Below, piece after piece: positions 1 through 8,732 of a DNA stretch of 64,000 nucleotides (position 1 is the first letter of the stretch; the number at the start of each line of letters is the position of its first letter). Source of the DNA: Haloferax massiliensis (GTDB taxonomy: Archaea; Halobacteriota; Halobacteria; Halobacteriales; Haloferacaceae); the NCBI RefSeq assembly GCF_001368915.1, contig NZ_CSTE01000002.1:568273-632272 (forward strand). Reading direction: 5' to 3'. The notes under the pieces are model-generated. The model saw only the letters and a list, made by a program, of their open reading frames with translations, was not told where the DNA came from and made no database searches. The position numbers and the translations under genes were made by a program.

Positions 1-95
1 ACCGGAGGGCGTCGCGCATGGCGGTCCGACGGCCGCCCGCTGTATGAGCCTGTTGCCCCGAGAGTGTTTCAGGGGTGTCAGCTTCCGGAGGGCAG
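1..95. other. window edge, no gene seen
   Basis: This is the 95-bp edge of the window beyond the stop codon of the leftward alpha/beta hydrolase gene. I see no convincing coding frame or RNA here. It may belong to the intergenic space or to a neighbour outside the window. Confidence 0.5.
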
Positions 96-929
96 TTACG
101 GGTACAGCCCGTTCCCGCGGAACCCGTCGAAGTAGCGCCTGACGACGCCGTTCAGCGTTCGCGGCTCGCTGGTCGTGAGGTTGTGACCCGCCCCGGAGAA
201 CAGCGCGAGCGTCGCGTCCGCGACGCCGTCTTTGAGTTCCCGAACCCGCGGTTCGGGGAACAGTCGGTCGGACCTCCCGGCGGCGACGAGCGTCGGCGCG
301 TCGACGACGCCGAGAACCTCCCGAGAGTCGTGTTCGAGACAGGCCGTACAGGAGACGACGGCGTCGGCGGGGACGGCGGGTCGGAGGTCGACGACCCGGC
401 CGGCCGCCTCGATGAGCGCCGGGGCGACCGTCGCTTCGAGGCCGGTCGCGGACTCCCGTTCCGCGTCGGCGACGACCTCGGCCCAGCGGCCCTTGCCCGC
501 CAGCGAGCGCCAGCGCGTCACGACGTTCTCGCCGTGGCCGCCGAGTCGCGTCCCGGCGGAGACGACCGCCAGCGAGTCCACGTAGTCGCCGTAGTCGGCG
601 GCGAGGTACTGGGCGACGAGACCGCCCATCGAGACGCCGATAACGTCCGCCGGCCACAGGTCCTGTTCGTCGATGACGCCCGCGTAGCCCGCGGCCATGT
701 CGCGCGTGGTCGACCCGACCGGGAGGTGTCGCGGCCGGCCGACCACCCACACGTCGCGGTCGTCGAACTCGCGGAACAGACCGGCGAGCGCCGCCGCAGT
801 TCCGCGGTTCGGGTCGATGCGCTGGAAGGCGTCGGAGAGGCCGGGAAGCACCACGAGCGGGTCGGCGTCGGCGTCGCCGAAGCGGTAGTAGGGCCGCCGG
901 CCGCCGAGCATGCCGTAGTCGAGGTCCAT
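96..929 (-). CDS. alpha/beta-fold hydrolase
   Basis: A 277-residue protein of the alpha/beta hydrolase fold. Visible features are the early oxyanion strand VVLPGLSD, the nucleophile elbow GVSMGG in the middle with Ser as the likely nucleophile, a later acidic region AAGRSDRLFPEP, and a C-terminal GAGHN carrying the likely catalytic His. These give a complete Ser-Asp-His triad. The substrate cannot be read from sequence; esterase, lipase or haloperoxidase-like roles all fit. I chose the ATG at 929 because the protein from there (MDLDYGMLGG) resembles the usual beginning of the fold; the frame also offers an ATG at 971 adding 14 residues. It is the last gene of a leftward series and has no signal peptide, so it is probably cytoplasmic. 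Confidence 0.85.
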   Translation of the reverse strand: MDLDYGMLGGRRPYYRFGDADADPLVVLPGLSDAFQRIDPNRGTAAALAGLFREFDDRDVWVVGRPRHLPVGSTTRDMAAGYAGVIDEQDLWPADVIGVSMGGLVAQYLAADYGDYVDSLAVVSAGTRLGGHGENVVTRWRSLAGKGRWAEVVADAERESATGLEATVAPALIEAAGRVVDLRPAVPADAVVSCTACLEHDSREVLGVVDAPTLVAAGRSDRLFPEPRVRELKDGVADATLALFSGAGHNLTTSEPRTLNGVVRRYFDGFRGNGLYP

Positions 930-1018
930 ACCCGAACCGACGGCCCGGCGCGGCAAAATCGTTCTGTCCATTCGCTAGCCCGTCCGGCTGTTCGGCTGTC
1001 CGTCCCGCGGTCGCCCCC

Positions 1019-1726
1019 TCAGACTTGGTCGGGGTCGTCGAGGACGACCGGGATGCCGCGGTTCGCCACGTCCACGACGAAGGCGTCCGGGTCGGTTTCG
1101 AGAAGCGGGATGGTGTCGTAGTGAATCGGGAGCACGAGGTCGGGGTCGAGCGTCTCAGCGAGGTCGGCGGCCTCGCGGCGGTCCATCACGACCGACCCGC
1201 CGATGTTGGCGAGGAACAGCGACACTTCGAGGTGTTCGTGGCCCGCCAGCACGTCGGAGTCGCCGGGCCAGAAGACGGTTCGGTCGGCGATTGAGATGTG
1301 GAAGCCACAGCCGAACCCGCGGGGGTGGACCACGTCGCCGTCGCGGAGGTGCGGGCCGTCGGGGTCGTTGAACGCCGGGAGCGACCACACGTCGACCTCG
1401 CCGACGGTGAGGTGGTCCTCCTCGCCGACGCGGACCGTCTCGTAGGGGAGGTCTTCGACCGGCACCACGTCGCGGTCGATGGTCGCGGCGTCGACGCCCT
1501 CGAAGGCGACGACGGTCGCGTCGGCGTCGGCGACCTGCTCGATGGCGTCGGAGTCGTAGTGGTGGTTGTGCGTGACCAAAATCAGGTCGCCGTCGCGGGC
1601 GTAGTAGTCGTCGAGGACGCCGTAGCGGCCGGGGTCGAAGTAGACGACGAAGCCGTCGGGCGACTCGATTCTGACGGTCGCGTAGCCGAGCCACGACACG
1701 TCGAGGCCGTCGTGTTTGATGGTCAT
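1019..1726 (-). CDS. MBL-fold metal-dependent hydrolase (UlaG/UPF0173-like)
   Basis: A 235-residue metallo-beta-lactamase-fold protein. The N-terminus MTIKHDGLDVSWLGYATVRI matches the compact UlaG-like or UPF0173 branch, which lacks long loops. The metal-binding segment reads VTHNHHYDSD, a variant of THxHxDH; later ligands are probably in WPGDSDV and LPIHYDT. Members hydrolyse lactones, phosphodiesters or unknown substrates, so the reaction is open. I chose the ATG at 1726; a GTG at 1735 in the same frame would add three residues. It is leftward like its neighbours, with about 90 bp to the hydrolase and about 100 bp to the membrane protein, so it is not tightly coupled to either. Confidence 0.85.
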   Translation of the reverse strand: MTIKHDGLDVSWLGYATVRIESPDGFVVYFDPGRYGVLDDYYARDGDLILVTHNHHYDSDAIEQVADADATVVAFEGVDAATIDRDVVPVEDLPYETVRVGEEDHLTVGEVDVWSLPAFNDPDGPHLRDGDVVHPRGFGCGFHISIADRTVFWPGDSDVLAGHEHLEVSLFLANIGGSVVMDRREAADLAETLDPDLVLPIHYDTIPLLETDPDAFVVDVANRGIPVVLDDPDQV

Positions 1727-1829
1727 ACGCGACACCTCGAACCGAGGGGTAAAAAGCGCGGCTCTCGGGGCGAATCGGCCGGTTCGGGCGAGGACGAGTG
1801 ACGTGGCGGGTGCGCGGCGGGGGTCCGAC

Positions 1830-2180
1830 TCAGACGAGGGTGTCCCGCAGGACGCCGAACACGACGAGGCTCCACAGGAACACGCCGGCCCCGTAGAACA
1901 GGAGGGCGAGTCGGAGCGAGGTGTCCGTCTCGACGGGGGACCACAGCCCCGCGTTCGAGACGACCCGGTTCGTCCCGCCTTTCTCGCCCGCGTGTTCGAC
2001 GTTGCTGGGGCCCATCTGACCCACGGCCCCGCCGCCGAGTACGACGAGCAGCACGCCGGCCCCCAGCAACGCCAGCATGTACATCCCCGAGTGCGTCGCG
2101 AGATACACCGCGCCGACCGTGAGCAGTCCGAGGAGACCCGTATACAGGAGGGTCGGTCTCCAGAGGGCGTCGAGATTCAT
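1830..2180 (-). CDS. small haloarchaeal membrane protein
   Basis: A 116-residue protein with about four hydrophobic segments: residues about 10-28, 32-52 (with LVVLGGGAVG), and a C-terminal helix around LLFYGAGVFLWSLVVFGVL. A soluble loop between the second and last helices contains NVEHAGEKGG. I do not recognise a functional family beyond the many small conserved haloarchaeal membrane proteins. The start ATG is the only one near the frame opening. It lies between the MBL-fold gene and ligA, all leftward, but the gaps are 70-100 bp, so a common transcript is possible but not shown. Confidence 0.75.
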   Translation of the reverse strand: MNLDALWRPTLLYTGLLGLLTVGAVYLATHSGMYMLALLGAGVLLVVLGGGAVGQMGPSNVEHAGEKGGTNRVVSNAGLWSPVETDTSLRLALLFYGAGVFLWSLVVFGVLRDTLV

Positions 2181-2252
2181 GGTAGGAACCGTCTGAAAAC
2201 GTGTCTGTTGGGACAGTAAATCCCTTTGGGCGCGACCCGGGGCGAGCGTCGC

Positions 2253-4010
2253 TCACTGCGAGTCGGCCAGTCGCTCCACGCGGTCCAGCGAGTCGGCCGT
2301 CTCGGCGGTCTTGTCCTCGCGGACGGTGACGAACCGCGGGAACCGAAGCGCGTAGCCCGAGGAGTACGTCGGCGACGCCTGAATCTCCTCGTAGCCGACC
2401 TCGAAGACGACCGACGGGCGGATGTCGACCTCCTTTCCCGCCTCGCGTTCGATTTCGGGTTCGAGGAGGTCGGTCAACTCGGCCAACTCCTCGTCGGTGA
2501 TGCCCGTGGCGACCTTGCCGATGGTCTCGAAGGCGTCGTCGCCCGAGTCGGCTTCGACGCGGGCCGAAAGCAGGAACGTCCCGAGGAACTCCGCGCGGCG
2601 GCCCTCGCCCCACTCCGCGCCGGTGACGACGAGGTCCAGCGTCTCCACGTCGGGCTTGCGCTTCAACCAGTTCTTCCCGCGGTCGCCCGGCGAGTACGGC
2701 GCGTCGGGGTTCTTCAGCATGATGCCTTCGTGGCCGGCGTCGAGGGCGTCGGCCTCGTAGGCGGCGATTTCGTCCGGATCGTCCGAGAGGAGGAGGTCCG
2801 AGACGGCCGCCGAGTCGCCGCCGAGGACCGCGGTCAGTCGATCGTGGCGGGCGGAAAGCGGGTCGGTGAGGAGGTCGTCGCCGCCGGCGTGCAGGCAGTC
2901 GAACGCCCGGAGTTCGACGCGGACCTCCTCGCGCATCCGCCCCACGTCGTGCTTGCGACGGAAGCGCCGGAGAATCTCCTGAAACGGGAGGGGTTCGCCG
3001 TCGTCGTCCATCGCCACGACCTCGCCGTCGAGGATGACGGGTTCGTCGACCGCGTCCGCGACGAACTCGACCACCTCGGGGAGCGCGTCGGTCACGTCCT
3101 CCATGTTGCGCGAGAACAGCGAGACCTCGCCGTCGGCGTCGCGGTGGACCTGCACGCGCGCGCCGTCGAACTTGGTCTCGACCGCGGCGGTGTCCCACTC
3201 GTCGAGCGCGTCGGCGGCGGTGCCGGCCTGCGCCAGCATCGCCTGCACGGGGCGGCCGACTTCGAGGCGGACCCCGTCGAGACCGGCCTCGCCCTCGTCG
3301 CGGGCGAGTTCTGCGACCATGCCGTAGTCGTTCGACACCTGCAGGGCGCGGGCGACGGCGGCGATGGCGTCGTTCCGGCGGTCGCGGGCGGCGGCTTCAG
3401 TCTCGGAGTCGGCGTCGTCGTCGCGGATGGCGGCGGCGTCCGCGGGGTCGACCAAGAACGCCTCGGCGACGGCGTCGCGGACGGTCCCCTCCCCGACGCC
3501 GATGCGCATCTCCGAGAGGACGAGTCGCGCGAGGAAGCGCGCCTCGTCGGGGTCGGTCCGGTTGAACAGGCCGTAGAGCGTCTTGAGCTTCGTCTCCTCG
3601 CTCCCCGAACCGGAGGCGGCCGCGAGCGCCCGGAGTTCGGAATCGACTTCGGCGACGGTCAGGCCGTCCTGTCCGCCAGAGCCGAAGGCGGCGAGGCCGC
3701 GCTGGCCGCCGAAGTCGTAGCTCGCGGCGACCGCGCCGATTTCGCCGCGGTCGGCGAGGCGGTCTTCCACGTCGTCGGCCGAGACGTTCGGGCCGGCGGC
3801 GCGGGCGATGGCCTCGTGACAGAGCCGCGGGCCGATGTCGAGCGTGGTCGAGTCCCACGCCGGGAAGACCCGGCCCTGGACGAACCGAGCGACCGTGTCG
3901 AGGTCGTCGCCGGCGTCAGAAAAGAGGTCTGAGAGGAGCGAGACGACCGCGAGGTCCGCTGGCTCGGCTTCTATCTCGGCGGCGCGGGCGGCGAACTCGG
4001 CGAACTGCAT
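2253..4010 (-). CDS. ligA: ATP-dependent DNA ligase
   Basis: A 585-residue ATP-dependent DNA ligase, which seals nicks during Okazaki fragment joining and repair. The order is an N-terminal DNA-binding domain, the adenylation domain with the nucleophile motif KFDGARVQ near residue 276, further nucleotidyltransferase motifs (SRNMEDVT, ILDGEVVAMD, HEGIMLKNPD, KNWLKRKPD), and an OB-fold domain. The reading frame runs open to 4265, but the ATG at 4010 (MQFAEFAARA) gives the expected archaeal length, and the extra residues are low-complexity Ser/Ala-rich and overlap the divergent neighbour. It is transcribed divergently from the GCS2-like gene at 4129, leaving about 118 bp for both promoters. Haloarchaea may also carry an NAD-dependent ligase; this one is clearly the ATP type. 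Confidence 0.97.
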   Translation of the reverse strand: MQFAEFAARAAEIEAEPADLAVVSLLSDLFSDAGDDLDTVARFVQGRVFPAWDSTTLDIGPRLCHEAIARAAGPNVSADDVEDRLADRGEIGAVAASYDFGGQRGLAAFGSGGQDGLTVAEVDSELRALAAASGSGSEETKLKTLYGLFNRTDPDEARFLARLVLSEMRIGVGEGTVRDAVAEAFLVDPADAAAIRDDDADSETEAAARDRRNDAIAAVARALQVSNDYGMVAELARDEGEAGLDGVRLEVGRPVQAMLAQAGTAADALDEWDTAAVETKFDGARVQVHRDADGEVSLFSRNMEDVTDALPEVVEFVADAVDEPVILDGEVVAMDDDGEPLPFQEILRRFRRKHDVGRMREEVRVELRAFDCLHAGGDDLLTDPLSARHDRLTAVLGGDSAAVSDLLLSDDPDEIAAYEADALDAGHEGIMLKNPDAPYSPGDRGKNWLKRKPDVETLDLVVTGAEWGEGRRAEFLGTFLLSARVEADSGDDAFETIGKVATGITDEELAELTDLLEPEIEREAGKEVDIRPSVVFEVGYEEIQASPTYSSGYALRFPRFVTVREDKTAETADSLDRVERLADSQ

Positions 4011-4128
4011 CGTCCGTGGGTATCGCCGCGCGGGGCAAAAGCGTCTCGACAGCCGTCGGGGATGTGATTCGCTGTCGAACGGCCGGAGTGCCGGGAAGTT
4101 GAAGGCCTTCGCCGTCGGAACGCCGGGT

Positions 4129-5658
4129 ATGAGCGACGACCTCGCAGAGCGCGTCGAAGACGTGCTCGCGGTCGACGCGGCCGAGTTCGAAGCGCAAGCG
4201 AGAGCCGACGCCGAGGTGCTCAAGCGCGAACTGCGCGAGGGGACCTTCGACAACCACCAGTCCATCGTCGGCTTGGAGTACGAGTTCTACGCCGTCTCCG
4301 ACGGTCGCTGGTCCGCGAGCGAAGACGACGTACACGCGCTCATGCGGGTCCCGCGCCGGCTGCTCGGCCTCATGGGATTCGAGAAGGAACTGGGGCTCCA
4401 CAACGCCGAGATGACCACGAGCCCCCAGCCGCTGAACCCCCACGGCCTCCGCGCGCAGGAGTCCGAGGTCCGCGCCCGACTCGACGCCGCGCTCGACTGC
4501 GCCGCCGCGGAGGGGATGCGCCTCGTCTCCGACGGGATGTGGAGCATCCCGCCGGCCGGCGAGAGCGCCCGCGAGTACCTGACCGACTCCGTCACCGACG
4601 GGGGCGTCCGCCTCGCGACGAACATGAGCAACTCCGTGCGATACCACGCGATGGCGAACGGGCCGACCGCCCCGCCGTCGTTCACGCTCGACGCGCCGCA
4701 CGTCTCGCTCGAAGCGGACACCGTGATGCCCGAGGCGCTCATCACGTCCATCCAGCCGCACTATCAGGTCCCGCACGCCGACGACCTGCCGTACCACTTC
4801 AACTACGCGCTGCGGGTCGCCGGCCCGCTCCTCGCGCTCGGCGTCAACTCGCCGTTCTTCCCGGCCGACCTCTACGACGAGGACGTGACGGGCGAGGAGA
4901 TTCTCGCCGACAGCTGGGACGAAAACCGAATCGCGGTGTTCGAGTCGGTGCTCAACTCCGGCGATCACGAGAAGGTCTCCTTCCCCGGCGACCTCGACAC
5001 CGTCGAAGACGCCGTCGACCGCGTCGTCGAGGACTCCACGATGGTCCCCATGTCGGTCGAGCGCGGCGACCGCTTCGACGACGACTTCGCAACGCTCCGC
5101 CGGAAACACGGCACCTACTGGCGGTGGGTCCGCCCGGTGTTCGACGGCGCGTCCCGGTCGTCGGCCAACGCCCGCATCGAGTTCCGGCCCATCGCGGGCC
5201 AGCCGACCGTCCGCGACTCGGTCGCGTTTCAGGCCGCCTTCGCGGGCCTCATGGAGCGGCTCCCCCGACTCGACCACCCCGTCATCGACCTCGACTGGGA
5301 GACCGCTGAGGAGAACTTCTACACCGCGATGCGCGAGGGTCCCCACGGCGACCTGCGCTGGATAGACGTCGACGGCGACGATGCGACCGGCGCGGACCTC
5401 TACGAGGACCTGCTCGTCCACGCCCGCGACGGGCTTCGGCTGGCGGGCTGTTCCGAGGAGGAGGCCAACTACTACCTCGAACCCCTCCGCAAGCGCGTCG
5501 AGACGGGCGTCACGCCGGCCGACTGGAAGTGCGCCCGCGTCCGCGACGCCCTCGACGACGGCGGTGACTTCGAGACGGCGCTCCGCGAGATGCAACGCGA
5601 GTACGTCGAGCGACAGTCCGACTCGCTGCTCGAAGGCGCGTTCGCCGACTGGTTCTGA
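4129..5658 (+). CDS. glutamate-cysteine ligase (GCS2) superfamily protein
   Basis: A 509-residue protein with hallmarks of the carboxylate-amine ligase GCS2 superfamily: VGLEYEFY near residue 45, ELGLHNAEMTTSPQPLNP near residue 85-105, and RIEFRPIAGQPT near residue 345. These are the acidic metal-ATP and substrate-binding segments of gamma-glutamylcysteine ligases. It is much longer than the roughly 360-residue haloarchaeal GshA involved in gamma-glutamylcysteine synthesis, so it may be a paralogue that joins another amine to glutamate. The ATG at 4129 was chosen over the frame opening at 3835, because the upstream part is low-complexity and antisense to ligA. It is probably cytoplasmic and monocistronic, divergent from ligA. 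Confidence 0.8.
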   Translation: MSDDLAERVEDVLAVDAAEFEAQARADAEVLKRELREGTFDNHQSIVGLEYEFYAVSDGRWSASEDDVHALMRVPRRLLGLMGFEKELGLHNAEMTTSPQPLNPHGLRAQESEVRARLDAALDCAAAEGMRLVSDGMWSIPPAGESAREYLTDSVTDGGVRLATNMSNSVRYHAMANGPTAPPSFTLDAPHVSLEADTVMPEALITSIQPHYQVPHADDLPYHFNYALRVAGPLLALGVNSPFFPADLYDEDVTGEEILADSWDENRIAVFESVLNSGDHEKVSFPGDLDTVEDAVDRVVEDSTMVPMSVERGDRFDDDFATLRRKHGTYWRWVRPVFDGASRSSANARIEFRPIAGQPTVRDSVAFQAAFAGLMERLPRLDHPVIDLDWETAEENFYTAMREGPHGDLRWIDVDGDDATGADLYEDLLVHARDGLRLAGCSEEEANYYLEPLRKRVETGVTPADWKCARVRDALDDGGDFETALREMQREYVERQSDSLLEGAFADWF

Positions 5659-5797
5659 GCCGGCGCGGGCGTCCGCGTCTGCGTCCGCCCCACGTCGGCG
5701 ACGACGCGGCGGCCGTTCTCGTCGGTCGCTGGCTCTCACGCGCTCCGCGCACTCTTGTCGGAGAAATAACTATTATCGTGCCGCTCGAACGCCGCGT

Positions 5798-6175
5798 ATG
5801 GTCTCCCGTCGGACGAAAGCCGTCGCCGAGTTCGGTATCGCGCTTCTCACCGCGCTCTGGATGGTGTCGATGCGCCGTCTGCTCCGCTCCAGCGACGACG
5901 AGTCGCACGAACCGACGCCGCTGTCGCCGGGCGGACTCGCCGTCGGCGGGGCGTGGGGTGCCGGGCAGGTGTGGGCCTACGACCGCGATAGCTGGAAAGT
6001 TCGCACGAATCGGCGTCGCGGGATGGCCGTCAGCCTCCTCAGTATCGTGGTCGAGCGCCGACTGCTCCCCCGAACCGAGTCGTTCCGGTACAGCCTCGGA
6101 CTCGGGCGCGTCCTCGGCGTGGTCGTCTACCGGGCGTGGTACGGGCTCGTGCGGCCGCTTCCGGGCGACGACTGA
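5798..6175 (+). CDS. small haloarchaeal protein of unknown function, one membrane segment
   Basis: A 125-residue protein with a hydrophobic segment near residues 10-25 (EFGIALLTALWMVSM) followed by a charged loop, a Gly-rich hydrophobic stretch near residues 46-60, and a basic C-terminus with hydrophobic patches. It may be a membrane-associated microprotein. I do not recognise the family. The start ATG at 5798 sits about 140 bp after the GCS2-like gene; a TATA-like element (aataactattat, 5765-5776) lies at about the right distance for a leaderless or near-leaderless transcript. It converges on psmB. Confidence 0.65.
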   Translation: MVSRRTKAVAEFGIALLTALWMVSMRRLLRSSDDESHEPTPLSPGGLAVGGAWGAGQVWAYDRDSWKVRTNRRRGMAVSLLSIVVERRLLPRTESFRYSLGLGRVLGVVVYRAWYGLVRPLPGDD

Positions 6176-6255
6176 GTGACGAGCGAGCGGGAACCGCGGG
6201 AGCCCCGCCGGTCGCAAGTCGCGAAAACGGAGAGAAACCGCCGACTGCGGGCGAC

Positions 6256-6987
6256 TTATTCGAGGCCTTCGAAGTTCTGGTGGCGCTGGATGTCGACGCC
6301 GTCCTCGGTGACGACGGCGATGTTGATGCCGTTACCCGACGCGAGGTCGCGCTCGACCGCGGAGCGGATGGCCTTCGTGGCGACCTGCTTCGCCTCGTCG
6401 ATGCTGAGGCCGTCTTCGAACTCCTGTTCGAGCACACCGAGGGCGTACTGGCTGCCGGAGCCGGTGACGGTGTACTCCTCTTCGAGGATGGAGCCGGCGG
6501 GGTCGATGCTGTAGATGTGGGGGCCGGTCTCGTCGACGCCGCCGAGGATGGGCTGGACGACGTAGAACCCGCCCGAGCGGAGGAAGTTGCCGACGAGCGT
6601 CGACAGCGCCTGCATGCTCATGTCCTCGCCGCGGCGGGCCTCGTAGAGGCGGACCTCCGCGCGGAGGGAGCTGATGAGCGACTGGGCGGCCGACACGGAG
6701 CCGGCGATGGTCAGCGCGCCCGTCGGGTGAATCTCTTCGACCTTCTGGACGTCCTTCGAGGAGACCATGTAGCCCATGCTGGCGCGCATGTCGGTCGCGA
6801 GGACGACGCCCTCTTCGGTCTTGATGCCGACGGTGGTCGTTCCGGTCTTCGTCTCTTTGTCACCGAGCGAGTCGGCGCGACGCTCGGCGTTCGAGAACTC
6901 GCCGAGTTCGGGGCCGAACACGTTCGAGCGGTCGCCGTTCAGCGAGTCGAGACGGCCGGAGAACTCGTCGTGAGTCGGGGTACGCAT
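6256..6987 (-). CDS. psmB: proteasome beta subunit
   Basis: A 243-residue catalytic beta subunit of the archaeal 20S proteasome. The N-terminal propeptide is 49 residues and should be cleaved between Gly49 and Thr50 (KTGTTTVG), exposing the threonine nucleophile. The catalytic lysine and acid lie in the following strands (LATDMRASMG; Lys is expected about 33 residues after the new N-terminus, in the SSKDVQKV region). It assembles with PsmA subunits, not in this window, and with PAN ATPases to degrade proteins, including ubiquitin-like-modified ones. The ATG at 6987 gives exactly the length I recall for the H. volcanii subunit; the upstream in-frame extension to 7050 is unsupported. Confidence 0.97.
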   Translation of the reverse strand: MRTPTHDEFSGRLDSLNGDRSNVFGPELGEFSNAERRADSLGDKETKTGTTTVGIKTEEGVVLATDMRASMGYMVSSKDVQKVEEIHPTGALTIAGSVSAAQSLISSLRAEVRLYEARRGEDMSMQALSTLVGNFLRSGGFYVVQPILGGVDETGPHIYSIDPAGSILEEEYTVTGSGSQYALGVLEQEFEDGLSIDEAKQVATKAIRSAVERDLASGNGINIAVVTEDGVDIQRHQNFEGLE

Positions 6988-7134
6988 TGTCAGCGATTGC
7001 ACTTCGGCGCTGATAAATGCAACCCTTCGCCTCGCCGTTGCCGGTGCCAAACATCGTCCGCGCGTCGGCGGCGGCCGCGCGGCGCGGTCGCTCGCGGCGA
7101 GTGTCGTCGGGAGGAAGCGGTCGCGTGAGTCGGC

Positions 7135-7308
7135 TTAGCGACCCGCGGCGCGTTCGTAGGCGGTTCCGGTCGTCTCCACGAGCCGGCGAATCGGGAGGGT
7201 CACACCCATCCGGCGAGCGGCGAGCGCGATGGGGAGGAGCGCGATACCCATCGCGACCGATAGCTGGTAGGCGGCAAACAGGACGTACTTCGTTAGGCGG
7301 GGAATCAT
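7135..7308 (-). CDS. small hydrophobic microprotein
   Basis: A 57-residue protein starting MIPRLTKYVLFAAYQLSV. It has one long hydrophobic helix (residues about 8-30) and an amphipathic basic C-terminus. No family recognised. The frame also opens at 7377 with a longer N-terminus, but that part is charged and the ATG at 7308 places the hydrophobic helix close to the start, as usual for these microproteins. A TATA-like tatataagtc element on the plus strand (7343-7352; reads gacttatata on this strand) lies about 35 bp upstream, giving a short leader. Confidence 0.6.
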   Translation of the reverse strand: MIPRLTKYVLFAAYQLSVAMGIALLPIALAARRMGVTLPIRRLVETTGTAYERAAGR

Positions 7309-7645
7309 CACCGTGTCCTCAGTCGTGGCTCGGGCGGTGCCGGTATATAAGTCTTCTCTCAGCCGGGCGCACGTCACCCCGGCGCTGTCTGCCGATTAAA
7401 GCGCAGTTGTCTCTAATCCAACTAGACCGACCATTCGGCGTGAGTCGCGCGTGACCCGCGGAGCGCTTCTCCATAAGTTATAGCGATAATCGCAGTGGCA
7501 TGCGCGAGTCGTGCGCGCTCCGGTCGAACGACGTGAGCGTCGCGGGTTCGGACGGGACGCCCGCTCGCGCGCCGGGCGTGTGAATCCCACGCGCCCCGAC
7601 GCCCGAACCACAAGACACGAAACCCCACCGGCGCGTAACGTGTGT
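7309..7645. other. intergenic region between divergent small genes
   Basis: About 340 bp between the leftward microprotein and the rightward UPF0212 gene. It must hold both promoters; a TATA-like element for the leftward gene is at 7343-7352. A GC-rich hairpin lies near 7574-7598 (arms GGGCGTG and CACGCGCCC). I found no tRNA or convincing extra gene. Confidence 0.5.
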
Positions 7646-8005
7646 ATGAGCAACTATCTCGTCGCGATGGAGGCGGCCTGGTTGGTCCGGGACGTAGAGG
7701 ACATCGACGACGCCATCGGCGTCGCGGTCAGCGAGGCCGGCAAGCGACTCAACCAGAAGGACAAGGAGTACGTCGAGGTCGAAGTCGGCGCGACGCCCTG
7801 TCCCGCCTGTGGCGAACCGTTCGACTCCGCGTTCATCGCGGCCAACACCGCGCTCGTCGGCCTGCTCCTCGAAATCAAGATTTTCAACGCGGACGGCGAG
7901 AAGCACGCCTCCCGCATCGCGAAAAGCGAGGTCGGCGGCGCGCTCCGCGACGTCCCCCTCGACGTCATCGACATCCGCGAGTTCGACTCCGACGAAGACC
8001 AGTAA
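7646..8005 (+). CDS. UPF0212 (DUF555) family protein
   Basis: A 119-residue protein of the UPF0212 family, conserved across haloarchaea and methanogens with no established function. The N-terminus MSNYLVAMEAAWLVRDVED is family-typical. A CPACGEPFDSAF segment near residue 52 gives one CxxC pair and could bind zinc or form an intermolecular site. The ATG at 7646 is preferred over the upstream frame opening at 7511 because family homology begins here. It is followed after about 140 bp by the HTH-CBS regulator, with a short tandem repeat in between. Confidence 0.9.
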   Translation: MSNYLVAMEAAWLVRDVEDIDDAIGVAVSEAGKRLNQKDKEYVEVEVGATPCPACGEPFDSAFIAANTALVGLLLEIKIFNADGEKHASRIAKSEVGGALRDVPLDVIDIREFDSDEDQ

Positions 8006-8006
8006 C

Positions 8007-8072
8007 CGCGCCGCCGCGTCCGGCCGCATCGGACCGCGCCGCCGCGTCCGGCCGCATCGGACCGCGCCGCCG
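8007..8072. repeat. 28-bp tandem repeat, 2.4 copies
   Basis: Immediately after the UPF0212 stop codon, a 28-bp GC-rich unit beginning CGCGCCGCCGCG occurs twice in perfect tandem (8007-8034, 8035-8062), followed by a partial 10-bp third copy. It is non-coding and may be a slippage product. Its position suggests it lies in the 3' untranslated region of the UPF0212 transcript. Confidence 0.9.
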
Positions 8073-8147
8073 ACCACCGAACTCGGGGCGACCGCCCGAG
8101 GCGAGCGACCGGAACACTTTTTCATAACTACGGGTTATTCCCCCGTC

Positions 8148-8687
8148 ATGGAACTTCCCACGCCCCAAGACCTCAGGGAACGGCGGAACTCCCTCGAACT
8201 GACGCAGAGCAAACTCGCCGACATGGCCGGGGTCTCCCAGCCGCTCATCGCCCGCATCGAGGGCGGCGACGTCGACCCGCGGCTCTCGACGCTCCGGCGC
8301 ATCGTCGAGGCGCTGGACGAGGCCGAAGGGCGCATCGTGCGCGCGGAGGACATCATGAACACGACCGTCCGGAGCGTCGCCCCCGACAACTCCGTCCGCG
8401 AGGCGCGCGACATCATGCTCGACGCCGGCTTCTCGCAGTTGCCCGTCATCGAGAACGGCCGCCCGCTGGGCATCATCTCGAACGCCGACATCCGTCACGT
8501 TCAGGAGGACGACGTCACCGACCGTCCGGTCAACGAGGTCATGTCAGAGGGCGTCACGACGGTCGAACCCGAGACGACGCTGGACGAAATCGGCGTCTAC
8601 CTCGACCACAACTCGGCAATCATCGTCGTCGAGAGCGGCGAGACGGTCGGCATCATCACCGAGGCCGACATCGCGGCCCACATCTGA
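8148..8687 (+). CDS. HTH-XRE and tandem CBS-domain regulator
   Basis: A 179-residue protein with an N-terminal Xre/Cro-type helix-turn-helix (residues about 8-60, containing LTQSKLADMAGVSQPLIARIE) and two CBS motifs (about 65-120 and 125-179, containing GIISNADI and GIITEADI). CBS pairs bind adenosine-type ligands, so this is probably a ligand-responsive DNA-binding regulator; the target is not visible. The family is widespread in archaea as a stand-alone cytosolic protein. The ATG at 8148 begins the HTH homology. TATA-like ttttcataact (8119-8129) lies about 25 bp upstream, consistent with a leaderless mRNA. Confidence 0.93.
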   Translation: MELPTPQDLRERRNSLELTQSKLADMAGVSQPLIARIEGGDVDPRLSTLRRIVEALDEAEGRIVRAEDIMNTTVRSVAPDNSVREARDIMLDAGFSQLPVIENGRPLGIISNADIRHVQEDDVTDRPVNEVMSEGVTTVEPETTLDEIGVYLDHNSAIIVVESGETVGIITEADIAAHI

Positions 8688-8732
8688 GCCGACCCCGAAA
8701 CGACGGCGGTTCCCCGACGACGCCGCTCGGAG

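Noticed and set aside
2226-3932. 568-codon frame antisense to ligA
   Set aside because: Shadow frame from high GC; the ligase on the minus strand has all catalytic motifs.
7574-7598. T-arm-like hairpin suggesting a tRNA
   Set aside because: No TTCGAAT-type loop, no acceptor stem or anticodon arm could be folded around it.
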